64,000 nt of DNA from Reticulascus tulasneorum (lineage: Eukaryota > Ascomycota > Sordariomycetes > Glomerellales > Reticulascaceae): assembly GCA_001557505.1 (NCBI GenBank), contig LSAX01000006.1:62001-126000 (forward strand). The letters are read 5' to 3'. Positions 20,157 through 30,600 of the stretch are shown one piece after another. Both the position numbers and the translations under genes were made by a program. The stretch's first letter is position 1; the number at the start of each line of letters is the position of its first letter. The notes beneath the pieces are model-generated. The model was not told the origin of the DNA and made no database searches. It worked only from the letters and a program-made list of their open reading frames with translations.

Positions 20157-22721
20157 ATGCCTCGTAAAGGCGAAGCAGAACCACGCCGCTCGGTGCGAGC
20201 CACTAAGGGCCAACACACGAAATCATTCGATGATCAACAAATCGAGCCTCCAAAGAAACGTGGTCGCAAGAAGAAGCAGGAGCAGGAAGAGCCCGAGGAA
20301 GAGATTATACGCTGCGTGTGTGGCGCAACAGAGCAGGATGGTGACTCTGAGGAGCCGTGGATTGCTTGCGACACCTGCGGCGCTTGGCAACACAATGTGT
20401 GTATGGGCATGAGCGTCTTTACAGAAGATCTCCCCAAGCACTACTATTGCGAGCAATGCGCCCCGCAAGATCACAAGGAGCTCTTGGAAGCGATTGACCG
20501 AGGCGATAAACCATGGGAGGAGCGCAGGAAAGCGTATGAAGAAGAGCAAGCAGATAAGAAAAAGAAGAAAAAGAAGGGAGGTAGAGGCGGCAAGCGCGTC
20601 AGTGACCCCAAGGAAGAGCTATCGCAAACCCCGAACCCGAAAGCCGAGGACACTCCAGCACCAGAGCCGTCCAAGAAAGAAAAGGAGAAGAAAGACATCG
20701 CTCCTAAGACGGTGACAGCTAAGCGAAAGACTCGAGATGATACGAACGACAAGGAAAGCAAGGTAGGACATCTTAGTTCCTGAAATAGCCGTGTAGGATT
20801 TGCTAACACTCTTTCGTTGCAGGGACCAGCAAAGAAGTTGCGAAAAGTCTCGGAGCCCGAAATCGTACCTCTTGACTACGTTCCGCCACAGGACCTGCCA
20901 GCAAAAATCGCAGATCTTTCTCCAGAGCGACAAGGCGGCGCGAATGTGGTCCTGAAACCTCTGGTACATGCAATTGATGCAGCCGTGAAAAAGGGAGATT
21001 TCATTCTGCCCAAGAATATGACTGCCCAAGCAAAGGCGGAACGGCTAGCGATTGAAATTGAGAGAGCCGTTCATGATACTCACCCAAACTTTGCACAGTA
21101 CGGTCAACAAGCCAGATCCATCGGTTTCAATCTGAAGAACAACCAGGATCTCTGCAACAGATTGCTTAAGATTACACTCGCACCAACTACTCTGGCTGTG
21201 ATGACGACAGATCAAATGGCTACCAAGGAGCTGCAGCAGGAAACAGCTGAAATGAAGGCACGTGCAGAGAAGCAGTCGATTCTAATTACGGAAGATGGCC
21301 CGCGGGTTCGAAGAACACACAAAGGCGAAGAGATGATTGAGAATGAGAGCTTTGTTCACAATGAAGATGCGCCGTCTGTCATACGCCGACCAAGTGTCCG
21401 CGAACCGACCGCTGGTCTGAAGCACGAGACTGGATCCCAGTCTGAGGATCAGGCGGAGCAAGCTGCTCACGCTCCATTACATGTCGACACAGAGGGTGCT
21501 CAGCAGTCGCCAAAGCATCCTAATTTCGATATCAACAAGGTGTTCTCCAGTGTCAAATCTCCAACAGCAGGACATACCAGACGACCGTCTGCAATCGTGA
21601 CACAAGCAACTGGTCCGGGCTTCGACCCCGACGTCGACAGGTTACTACAAGATGAGAATGAGTCTCCACCATATTCGCCTACGGATGAGTCAGATCCAGA
21701 TGTTATCTGGAGAGGCAGTCTAGCTATGAATTCGGTCGCCGATCTCCAAGCAACAGCTCGGTGGATTGGTGGTTCCAATGCCCAGACGATGATAGGCGTC
21801 CCTTGGACGACTTTGATTCCCAAGAGAATGACAGTGGCTGGACGTATCGACGAACAGAAGGCCATCGAGTATCTGTGTGGCCTCCGATTTAGTGACCCGA
21901 CGGACATAGTAGTTACGGCTCTGGCACCCGCATCGGAGGCCGACAAAGCCGATTTCCAGGCTCTAGTCGACTATTTTGTCTCAAAGAAACGATACGGCGT
22001 GGTCGGCGACAAAGGAGTGTATAATGTACGAGATACATATCTTGTACCCGTGCCTCCCGGAGAGGGCAACTTTCCCGAGTTCATGCTCAACTTCTCTGAT
22101 AACCTGATCCCTCAGAAACGAACCCAGGCGATGCTCTTGGTTGTTTTCGTGTGGAGGAGAGATCCTACTGCTGCAAAACATCAGACCACCGCCTCTCAAT
22201 CGCCCGTGACGAGCACACCAACCCCCACGTTGGGCGGCTTTGCTCATCGCCACGCGTCGATATCTGGTCCCGCATTCTCTCCCGCGTCGCCCCAAGGTCC
22301 TTTCCCACAACCGGGATTCGCTTCATCCGGTAACAATGGTCACCTTCCAGCAAGCCATCCCACGCAAGGCCAGCGTCAACCGGCCCCACCTAATGTACCT
22401 CCACCAAGCTTCACTTCAGCTCTGCCATCCGACACAGATCGACACCAACTACAGCAGCAAGGCCAGGCCTTAGCGGAGGAGATCCTTGGTCCCCTGATCA
22501 ACAGTCCAACGGTTCAGTTTCTCCTCCCACAGGCGTTCCAGATGATTCGTAAAGAATGGGTTGTAATCCGGGGGATCTTTGAGCGCGAGCCACGAGCGAG
22601 GCACGACTTGACCTATTTAAGTCACTTGCTCGAGAAGGAAGGTAAAAGCGATGCCGGCTCTGGAAGAGCCGCAAACGCACATCCGAATGTATCTCAACAG
22701 ACCGTCACTCCGTCGGCTTGA
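20157..22721 (+). CDS. BYE1: PHD / TFIIS-central / SPOC transcription elongation factor, Bye1-like
   Basis: Two exons, 20157-20762 and 20823-22721 (in-phase 60-nt intron GTAGGA...TTGCAG), give 834 aa. A basic N terminus with Lys/Arg nuclear signals (PPKKRGRKKK) precedes a PHD finger at about residues 53-103 (RCVCGATEQD, WIACDTCGAWQHNVCMG, HYYCEQCAP), with all eight zinc ligands present. A Lys/Glu-rich linker and the TFIIS central domain follow (PLVHAIDAAVKKGDFILP, RAVHDTHPNFAQYGQQARS, LCNRLLKITLAPTTLAVM). A SPOC domain begins near residue 495 (VIWRGSLAMNSVADLQATAR) and ends in FVWRRDP. The C terminus is Pro/Gln-rich. In yeast Bye1 binds RNA polymerase II and H3K4me3 chromatin and modulates elongation. 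All domains are intact. Confidence 0.92.
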
Positions 22722-23511
22722 TGGTATGGATGACTGGCCGTTCGTAAATATGTGTTGGTTTATGTACATACCTTGTCCTTCTTAGGTTCAGCAGACGCTG
22801 GGATACCCTGTCAGTAGTATTAGGGATGGATCCACGTTTACTAGTCTTGATGTTTATCAGCTCTGCTATGTTATTTCATATTCTATGCCGAAACTTATGA
22901 AACCTTTCGTCTCAGCTAAGCTACTTAATTGGACACCATAGACTTGTCGATACTATGTTATGTGTGCTGGAATTGCCCGAAGAGTGACACCAAGGAAGTC
23001 GCCTCCAGATCTTCAAGCCAAGCCATAGAAATGCAACAATTAATTCCTGGCCTGCCTTGGTCGTCTGTGGCGCAATCATGGGAGAAATAGTCGGTACACT
23101 ACTGCAATTGCACCGAGGTCCTGTACATCTTGGCGAATTCTGTAATACACACCACATCCACCATCAATAACGATGTTCGGTCGGTACTGCGTTGCTCAAC
23201 CCCCACCAATGACGTCGCTGCCTCTTCCTTTTCCCAGTCGTTGATGGGTAAGGTAGAAATACAGCGCAATTCGTTATTTCGAAGAGCATACTTTCATCAA
23301 AAAACACACATTGCATACTTTCTGCGCCAGACTCTGCCCTTAATTGTCCCAGCCAAATTCGATTTCCTCACCATCAGAGGTGTGTACTTGACTCCATTTC
23401 AATGCTGAGGTGACATCGACATTGCAGCAGCTCCAATATCCTCACTAACCAACCATAATCCCAGATTCTCTGACCCCCCTGCTCAAGGTACTTCGCGAGA
23501 AACCCACAAGC
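22722..23511. other. intergenic downstream of the Bye1-like gene
   Basis: About 790 bp. The first 200 bp are the Bye1-like 3' flank; the rest includes a C/A-rich leader (CCAACCATAATCCC) just before the small Cys-rich frame at 23512. A 92-codon frame at 23130-23408 has no recognisable features. Confidence 0.4.
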
Positions 23512-23685
23512 ATGGCCTGCGGATCAGCAAGTTCTACGCTTGTCAACTACAATGGCGGTCCAGGTAGCGCGGCGACCTCCATAGCCGAGAGCATCATCAA
23601 GCCGGCTGAGGCGACTGGTGGGCGGGCAAAGTGCATCGATTGCGGCGAATACTCTTGCTGCTGTGTTCCTTGCGTCATACTATAA
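23512..23685 (+). CDS. candidate small Cys-rich protein, 57 aa
   Basis: I do not recognise this protein. An ATG in favourable context (AAGCATGGCC) opens a 57-codon frame beginning MACGSASS and ending in a dense cysteine cluster (KCIDCGEYSCCCVPCVIL, with C-x2-C-x4-CCC-x2-C) before a TAA stop. Seven cysteines in 57 residues, six of them in the last 17, suggest a metal-binding or acylated tail protein. There is no signal peptide. It lies alone between the Bye1-like and Med7 genes and is preceded by a C-rich leader typical of expressed genes. The frame could instead be chance or be interrupted by an intron (a CAGGTAGCG possible donor lies at about 23562). Confidence is low. Confidence 0.35.
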   Translation: MACGSASSTLVNYNGGPGSAATSIAESIIKPAEATGGRAKCIDCGEYSCCCVPCVIL

Positions 23686-24188
23686 ATCAGGGGATTTTGG
23701 AGTGCCTTGAACAGGCGTGGTTGCGCAAGATTTCGTCTGACTACACCACGGTAGTTAGTCAGGGCGGCGAAGTCGGATAACAATGCTGTTGTACGATGGA
23801 GAAGTGAAGGCTTACTCTTCAGAATGGGTATCGATCCCCCCACTACCTTTTACCTACAGTTGCTCCTATCCGATTCCAAATCCTACCACTCTCAGCATCT
23901 AGAACCCTTCTCTTGTTTGTGCCTCACTACTACAGATATGCATCTGCACTTCCACTGCTCACATTTCTCGGATCCCAAACCACAGCCTCAATGTGGTATC
24001 CGTATCTGCTATACTCTTAAAGTTTGACGTGTTCCATTATGATAGTGTCTCCATCATCGAAGTACAAATCCGGGCCTGATATGCCGTGCCCTTCGTCGAT
24101 GCCTCGTGCGCCCATTCCTGGGCTACTCCTGTGTTCGTTGTAATGTGACGCTCCCGCTGCCTCTGCCCTTGCCTTCAATCAACTCCCT
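23686..24188. other. intergenic, tail of the small ORF / 3' flank of MED7
   Basis: About 500 bp. Opposite-strand frames here have no family features. Nothing else was recognised. Confidence 0.4.
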
Positions 24189-25069
24189 CTACAGGAAAAG
24201 GGCATCTGCCCCAGCCCATACCTCCTTTTCTCGAAGTGAGAAAGCATCCCTCAATTGCTGCTCGGTCACTTCTCCTCCGATTGCAGCGCCAAGAGGTTTT
24301 GGAACCTCGAGAATCTCAATGCTTCCCAGCCCTTCTAAGACTCGTTTCGCCTTGTCCACTTGCGCACGAATCGCTGCCGTCTCCGCTCTGGTACGGTCTA
24401 GATGTGATTGCATCAGCGCGATTGCCGATTCCCGAGCTTGGTGTGGCCGATATTCGTTGAGCATGTGGTGGAAGTTCATCAAGATTGCCCGCAAGTCGTC
24501 GACCTTAGCAGCTGCCTAGGCGTGTAGTTGTTAGTAGAGATCTCAACCAGCAGTCTTAGCCAAGTACATACATCTTCCGGCGCCATGCTCATCACACCGG
24601 TAAGCTCCAGAAAGTTGAGCAGCAGGGATTTGGCCATTCGCTTCAGCTCGAAGGCACGGTCGAGATGTTTGCCATCTTTCTCTTCTGTAGGCGCAGGCGC
24701 CAGTCGTTTGATATCTCCCTCTTCCAGGGATGGTAGTTTGTCATCCAGCTAATATCTAGTTAGCCCTGTATCCGCCTCTCTTGCTGGGTCTCTCCATGAC
24801 TCCTCGCGAGTGCTTACGCTGTAATTCCCCCCGAGCACTTTCCAGGCGCCGTCTGCGGGCTCTGCTGGAGGCTGGAGGTGCAACAGATCATCCGGCAAGC
24901 TCGCTATGCGCGCGGGCAGATCGGTACTTCCATCTTTATCAGCTTGAGCGTCTCGCAACTCCTCAATGCGGGCAAGATTCTCCGAAGTGAAATGCTTCCA
25001 GAATGGTGGAGGATTGGGAAATGTAGACGCGAGGGCGCTCTGCGATGGTTGCTCGGAGAGTTCGTCCAT
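24189..25069 (-). CDS. MED7: Mediator complex subunit 7
   Basis: Three exons on the minus strand, 24818-25069, 24572-24748 and 24189-24515, total 756 nt, 251 aa. The N terminus has the hallmark [20 protein letters not shown], in which the PPP-containing segment binds Med21/Med31 in the middle module. Exons 2 and 3 encode the helical part that heterodimerises with Med21: [20 protein letters not shown], then [20 protein letters not shown] and [20 protein letters not shown]. It acts in the nucleus in RNA polymerase II pre-initiation complexes. An in-frame Met lies 17 codons upstream; the start MDELSEQ at 25069 fits the short N terminus of the family. Confidence 0.95.
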
Positions 25070-25576
25070 TGTAGTAAGATGTCGAAAAGAATTTGGCACG
25101 GAGAACAGGTGATCAGTCAATCAACCTAAGGGAAGCTCGCCGCGTACAGCACCCATGCTTGGGTCTATTTGCACGATCCAAGAAATAACGAGACAATTGC
25201 TAAAAGGGCTAAATGTTCCAATCGCAAAATGACTATTACGTCGTCTACATATTCATGCGACAAGGTTGCGAATGATCGAAAGCGAACGGAAAATACGTTG
25301 GATTAGAGCAGGGTCGATTCGGTCGGTGTAGAATCTACGGGAGCGAGGCATGCATTCAACATCCCACTCGACCCCTGCGGGTTTTCAAGCTTGACCGGCT
25401 AAACATCGGCAACGCTGTAAGAGCTTGTAATAAATCACTGCGCTACCAATGAGGATGTCTTGGGAATCTTAGTATCCTCCACGAAGCTCGACAAGCCATT
25501 GACAGTCCGCACCTATCCGATCAACCTCACTATTTTGGCAAAGCATCACCTGCGGGTTCGGCTATACTCCATCATA
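25070..25576. promoter_or_regulatory. divergent promoter region, MED7 / zinc finger gene
   Basis: About 500 bp between head-to-head starts. It must contain both promoters; no specific site was identified. Confidence 0.45.
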
Positions 25577-26614
25577 ATGGCCGACGTTCGGTCTCTTCTT
25601 CGGCAGCAAAAGGCAGCGCGGCGCATCGATCATCCCTACGCAGCGTACTCCGATGCTGGGAAGTTGTTATGTACCCTGTGTCACGACGCCCTTAAGTCAG
25701 ACTCCCAGTGGGAAGCACATTTGCGAAGCAGCAGTCATCGAACAAAATTGCAGGCGATAGGGGCGTTATCAGCCGGAAATGTGACTTCTGATGCGGATGC
25801 TACCCGTCCCCACAAGCGAAGGCACGGCTCAGACTCGGACTCGGATGAGATGGAGGAAGCTATTCGCAAGAAGCGGAGCAAGACCGATATGAACACTCCT
25901 GTTCGTCTGGTTTCCAATGGTGCAGATTTGGATAAAGAACAAACGCTCACTCCTCCGCCATTGACGCGCAGGGCCTCAACGACTCCGGTCCAAGGCATCG
26001 AAATTCAGATTCCATCCAGGCCGGCGACACCAGCCCACCGTGATGGCACATCTTCATCTTCTACGCCTATCATCCAACCATTAGGGCCGTCACCCTTGAT
26101 TCCTCAAGACGCTTCTGCAGAAGTCTCGCCGCTGCCGCGACAACAAGCTACCACAACAGCTGGCCCACAGGCCACGACTATCAATAAAGTTGATGAAGAC
26201 GAGTGGGCGGCCTTTGAGGCGGACATCGCGGCAGTAACGGCTCCATACGCGGACGATGCGGTGATCTCGGCGCCAGCTATGACAGCAGAGGAGCACGCCG
26301 CCGCTGCAGAAGCAATGGAGGAAGAGCGAGAAAAGCGGCGCGCCGCAGCAGACGTGGCTCTTGCAGACGAAGCGGAGGAGGCGAAAAGGGCGCTGGAGAA
26401 CGAGTTCGAGGAGATGGAAGAATTGGAAGCTCGAGTACGAAAGCTAAAGGAGAAAAGAGAAGCTCTTCGACAGCAACGAGACGCGAGTGGTGACAACAAA
26501 GCTGCCAATGTGAGTGGAAAAGAAAATGCGGCCGCGGCTGAGGACGATGATATGGATGACGACGAAGAGGAAAACGAGGACGACGATTGGGTTGGCTTCC
26601 GTTACCGCGGATAA
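25577..26614 (+). CDS. C2H2 zinc finger coiled-coil protein, ZNF830/CCDC16-like
   Basis: Intronless, 345 aa, starting MADVRSLLRQQKAARRI. A single zinc finger at about residues 34-56 (CTLCHDALKSDSQWEAHLRS, then SSHR) has two Cys and two His with U1-type spacing. A short nuclear-type basic stretch (RKKRSKTD) and a Pro/Thr/Ser-rich middle follow. A highly charged coiled coil spans about residues 235-310 (EEEREKRRAAADVALADEAE...LKEKREALRQQRD). The acidic tail ends DDDWVGFRYRG, the conserved closing motif of the family. In animals ZNF830 associates with the spliceosome and genome stability factors, so a nuclear RNA-processing role is inferred. The start was chosen because the MADVR...LLR opening is conserved; upstream in-frame sequence is not protein-like. 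Confidence 0.8.
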   Translation: MADVRSLLRQQKAARRIDHPYAAYSDAGKLLCTLCHDALKSDSQWEAHLRSSSHRTKLQAIGALSAGNVTSDADATRPHKRRHGSDSDSDEMEEAIRKKRSKTDMNTPVRLVSNGADLDKEQTLTPPPLTRRASTTPVQGIEIQIPSRPATPAHRDGTSSSSTPIIQPLGPSPLIPQDASAEVSPLPRQQATTTAGPQATTINKVDEDEWAAFEADIAAVTAPYADDAVISAPAMTAEEHAAAAEAMEEEREKRRAAADVALADEAEEAKRALENEFEEMEELEARVRKLKEKREALRQQRDASGDNKAANVSGKENAAAAEDDDMDDDEEENEDDDWVGFRYRG

Positions 26615-26977
26615 AATTTTGGAACCACAAGCTCGCGCAGGACATCAACGATGGATGCACATTTATCTGGCGACTAACGGCTACTGCCATGGTGTACTGT
26701 GTTGTATAATAGATGCCATGGTGCTGTCCGCCGAGTCATACGGATCCAGCCCTATCAATGCCTGGCCTTACAAGCATGGTGCAAAGAAATCCCCAGGGGT
26801 GACGGAGGTACCACCAATATGAACGGACGTCCTGCTAAGTGCACCAATCGATTGCATGGTCCTAGTGGATGACATTGACTTGAGGCAATAATCTTTATGG
26901 GTATTGTACACCGTGTTCAAGGATACTGACCTATGCTAATCGACAACTTCCTAGAGATCCAAGCGCAGTCGCTTCGC
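26615..26977. other. intergenic between convergent zinc finger and F-box genes
   Basis: 363 bp of shared 3' flank; nothing else recognised. Confidence 0.5.
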
Positions 26978-27698
26978 CTACCTGGCACTGCGGCTTTCTC
27001 CTCTTCCTACTCGCTCCCAGTACTTTTTGAGCCGCCAAACACGGCCTATACCGCGGCTCTCCTCCCATCTTCTGACTCCTTCTTCTCTTTGCATCACCTC
27101 ACCCTTCCAAACACCGCCAACCCACCGTCTGAGTCCGTCCTTTACCCTTTCCTTTTCAATCGCCCTCCGCTTGGCAACCAAGGCTGGAGCAACATAGACC
27201 TGAGTTAGCCCGGGGACACATTCAGGGGGGAGGACAGCGCGCTCGACAAGAGCTGCAGCAGATGGACGAGTAGCGAGACGACGGGCTAGTCGGATGGACA
27301 CCAACGAACGGGCTAAGCGGCGTGACACGACAGTTGTATTTGTGAGAAATATGGAGCGTGCGATCAGCTCGGCAAGGGACGGGCGAGAAGGGGAGGAAAG
27401 GAGCGGTGGTAGGATGGCTCGTGTATGGCGGAGACGGTATGCGTGCAGGATTGGCGCAAGAGATAAATGACGGAGGCGATGACTGCTCTGCACGACAGGT
27501 TCATCAGTTATTGTCCCATGAGCTCGAAAGACTCATCTGAACGAGATGATTGGGGGGAAAGAGGGAGATATGCCCTCAGCACCCAGGGAGTGAAAAACCA
27601 CAGTAGCAGGGAGGGCATACCCTGGACGCAGAGAGCAGGTCGCTCACATCAAGGAAACCCAGAATGTGCAGCAACACCTCGTTGGGCAGATCTAGCAT
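26978..27698 (-). CDS. short F-box protein
   Basis: Two exons on the minus strand, 27621-27698 and 26978-27487, give 195 aa. Exon 1 encodes MLDLPNEVLLHILGFLDVSD plus LLSASR, an N-terminal F-box. The 133-nt intron (GTATGC...GTGCAG) joins in phase to SSHRLRHLSLAPILHAYRLR. An Arg-rich helical region follows with RSIFLTNTTVVSRRLARSLV and a LVERAVLPPECVP segment, with no WD40, LRR or Kelch repeats. F-box proteins bind Skp1 and recruit substrates to SCF ubiquitin ligases; the target is unknown. An in-frame extension of 141 codons upstream (to about 28121) is open but of low complexity, so the start just before the F-box was preferred. The layout looks like a conserved fungal family. Confidence 0.72.
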
Positions 27699-30600
27699 TA
27701 CCGCTGTCGCACTCGGGGTGGCTGGGCAGAGCCCAGCACGCCGCGGCAGCTCGGGGAATAGCTCGGAGGCAGTGGGGAGCTGCTGGGTGATGACGCAGGG
27801 AGCCGCACAACTCTCTTGCTCATCTGGTTGCAGGCAAGGTCGGGCGGCAGCAACCGAATGGATGACCGAGGGCAGCGCAATGTCATGGTTGTCAGCAGGA
27901 GAGGACAAGACGACAATGTCGTTGGTCTGGGTGACAAGCTGCCCATGGACCCTGTCGTGCATGGTGTCCATCTCTGTAGGAATACTCTTTTTGACAAGGG
28001 CGATGGCCGCTGGAAGCGACGGTGGAGTGGCGGAGAGATGTGGAAGTATATGCTTGCTGTAGCCTAGTTTGGACGAGGGCTGCCTCATCTCCAGCTCGGA
28101 ATCTCCAGGTATCCACCGCACTCACAAGGTTATCGCGTGATCTTCCCTAACGTGCCCAACCAAGCACCCGTAGCAGCTATACCAAGCGTAAACAGCGTTG
28201 CGTAATAGATTCATGTAGCAAGTCTCCTCCGTCTGTTCATCTCTTCGCCAGGCGCGGGGGTGGAGAAGGGGAGATAGCAAGCCAGTATCAGTATCTGAGC
28301 CACAACTGCCGCGTCGAGGGCGGCGAAGGTATGTCAAGCAGCCCTTCCGATCGAATAGGGAATAGGCTGCGAGAGAGGTCGGCCTTTGCGCGCGTGCTTG
28401 CCCGGCGGCCAAGTGTCGCGGGCAATGGAGCACGAGGCAGGGGGGCGGTTCGAGGAGGGCGAGCCACGGAAACGGCGGGTGAGCGGGTAACTAATAGCAG
28501 CAGGTTGGCAAGGAACCTGGTGTTTGCCACTACCTACCTAAGGCAGTCTATACCACGATGCACAGTTATCCAGGGCGTGGAGCACGCCCGCTCTGTGTCT
28601 GTGATGGTGATGAATTACGGGACGAAGAAAAGGCCAGTGTTGATAGCTCGGATGGTTGGATCGAGGTGGTCTGTATGTACGCATGAACCAGGTGGGATTA
28701 TTAGTTTAGGTCATCGTCCACTGTATGGATGGATAGATTGATGGATATCCGATCCCATTGTTGGTGTGGGGGATTTCATAGATCACATCCCCAAACGCCA
28801 TGGGTTCCCCCCGAGACGGGCTGCGTCACAGGAGGCAGGGGTTCCAGGTACAGTGCAAGGCCTCCAATCAATTCACTGTAAGCCGAATGGGTCGAGGCAG
28901 CCTCGGGGTCGGTCCTGGCGCGCGTGCTGATGAGGCATCAACCTGATCCATCCATGCAATAGAACCATTCTTGTACCCGGTACCTAAAATGGTGGCCTGG
29001 GATGGAGGGGGCATCTCAGTCCACTGCTGCAGGTGATCAACCTACCTAAGGCACGTACTTAGGTAGAATAGGTACCTAATAACATGATTACATACTGTAC
29101 CTGTACCCGGCCCCCGGGCGGAAGTGATGCATTCTTTGCCTCTGCAGCAAACTGCTCGCTGCAGGCCACCTTGCAGCTGGTGATGGATGATTTGCGCTAG
29201 ACAGCTCATCTCAGTAACCGGAATTAGAATCTTAGAGCATCTGTTATAGCCGCAAGAACATGGACGACAATGCGCGCAGCCTTTGAGCAGTACGTAGTTC
29301 GCAATAACTACCCATAGCCACTACCTTACGGTTAGCCCCGAAGCGGGCTGCCATCCTGACCCCCTCCCTGTCCCTGTTCCCAGCCCATGAACCAACAAGC
29401 AGAACCAAAACCAAACCAAAAACTTCCCTCTACCTTGATGCTTGGGCAAGTAACCTAGCTCACTCGCGTGAACTAGCTGCGTACTGCTACTACTACCTAC
29501 TACCTTACCTCAAGTCGCAGCTCTAAACCGGGGCTCTCCCCCTCCAGGTACTTCGGTGCTTCGGCATGGTACCCTACCTTAGGTACCTTACTGTTACAAT
29601 ACCTTTGACGTGTCTATAAACCTCTGTTGGGAGGGGTGTAGCTGCACCATTGATGTTCGGTTCAACTCCGACTCCCCCGTTTGCCCCTTTGGCCTGGCCC
29701 CGGTTACTCCACCCCCGAAGCCTCTCCACGCCCTCAGTGTGTTACCGGGACTGGGAGTACGGAGTAGGAGGTCAAGGAAAGACAAACCACCCGTTGCAAC
29801 GTCGTTGTCCCTAGATCGACAAGGCGCAATTCTTGTCGATGCCTCATATTTGCGTAGCCAATTCCACAGCCTTCTATTGACAAAACATTCTGCGCCTCTT
29901 AGCACAAGCACTCGGCGTGTGAAATGTACAACGTACGTACAGCTCAAGATCGGGCAATGTTACATTGTTCCTTGCTTCCGCTTCATGGACCTGCCGAGTT
30001 ACTCGCGTCCTGCCTGTGACGTGGTAATCGGGGTGAGAAGCAGAAGCCTAGGAGGGGCGCATAACCCAATCCACCTAGGCACACCTAGGTGGCCGCCAAA
30101 TTGGCCGTCAACTGCTTGTCACCTACATACTGCCTATTTGGCCGAGGATATCCATCCCCCAGGAGATCTCATTCCCTAGGAAAGACTCCATGTCGCTCAT
30201 CCCAATCCAGAAAATTGGGCCTCAATTGATGGGGATTTGAGCCTAACCAGTGGTCATCTGGTCGGGAGAGGCAAGTCCAAAAGCTGCGACGTCTTGTCTT
30301 GCATGTCTATCGGTGGCAGCAACGGAGTGTGGCAGAGCTGCCACCTCTCAGAGTGAGGAGGGATGGCTAGGTTTGGGGCCAAGGATCCTCTGTGGGTGGT
30401 TACCTCTCGTCCCAAGCGTCGGCGATTCCAGATCCCACATCCACATGGAGCGGCGAACAACTCAGACCCCGTCCAATGGACATGGGAGCAGCTTCCGCCA
30501 TTTGCAGACGACTTCAGGCGGGCTTCACACAAAACAGACGGTGAGCCAAAGAAGAAACCAGGCCTGGTCGCATGCATGAGCTGTTGTCAACTCGCTTGCC

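Noticed and set aside
26978..27493. Separate Arg-rich 171-aa gene
   Set aside because: It is the second exon of the F-box protein. It has no ATG of its own at that position and joins in phase through CAG at 27488.
27699..28121. 141-residue N-terminal extension of the F-box protein
   Set aside because: Open but low-complexity and unlike the family, which starts a few residues before the F-box. Kept only as a possibility.
29610..30179. 189-codon frame, and a GGTTCAACTCC B-box-like site at about 29660 suggesting a tRNA
   Set aside because: No acceptor stem or cloverleaf can be drawn around the B-box-like site, and the frame has no protein features.
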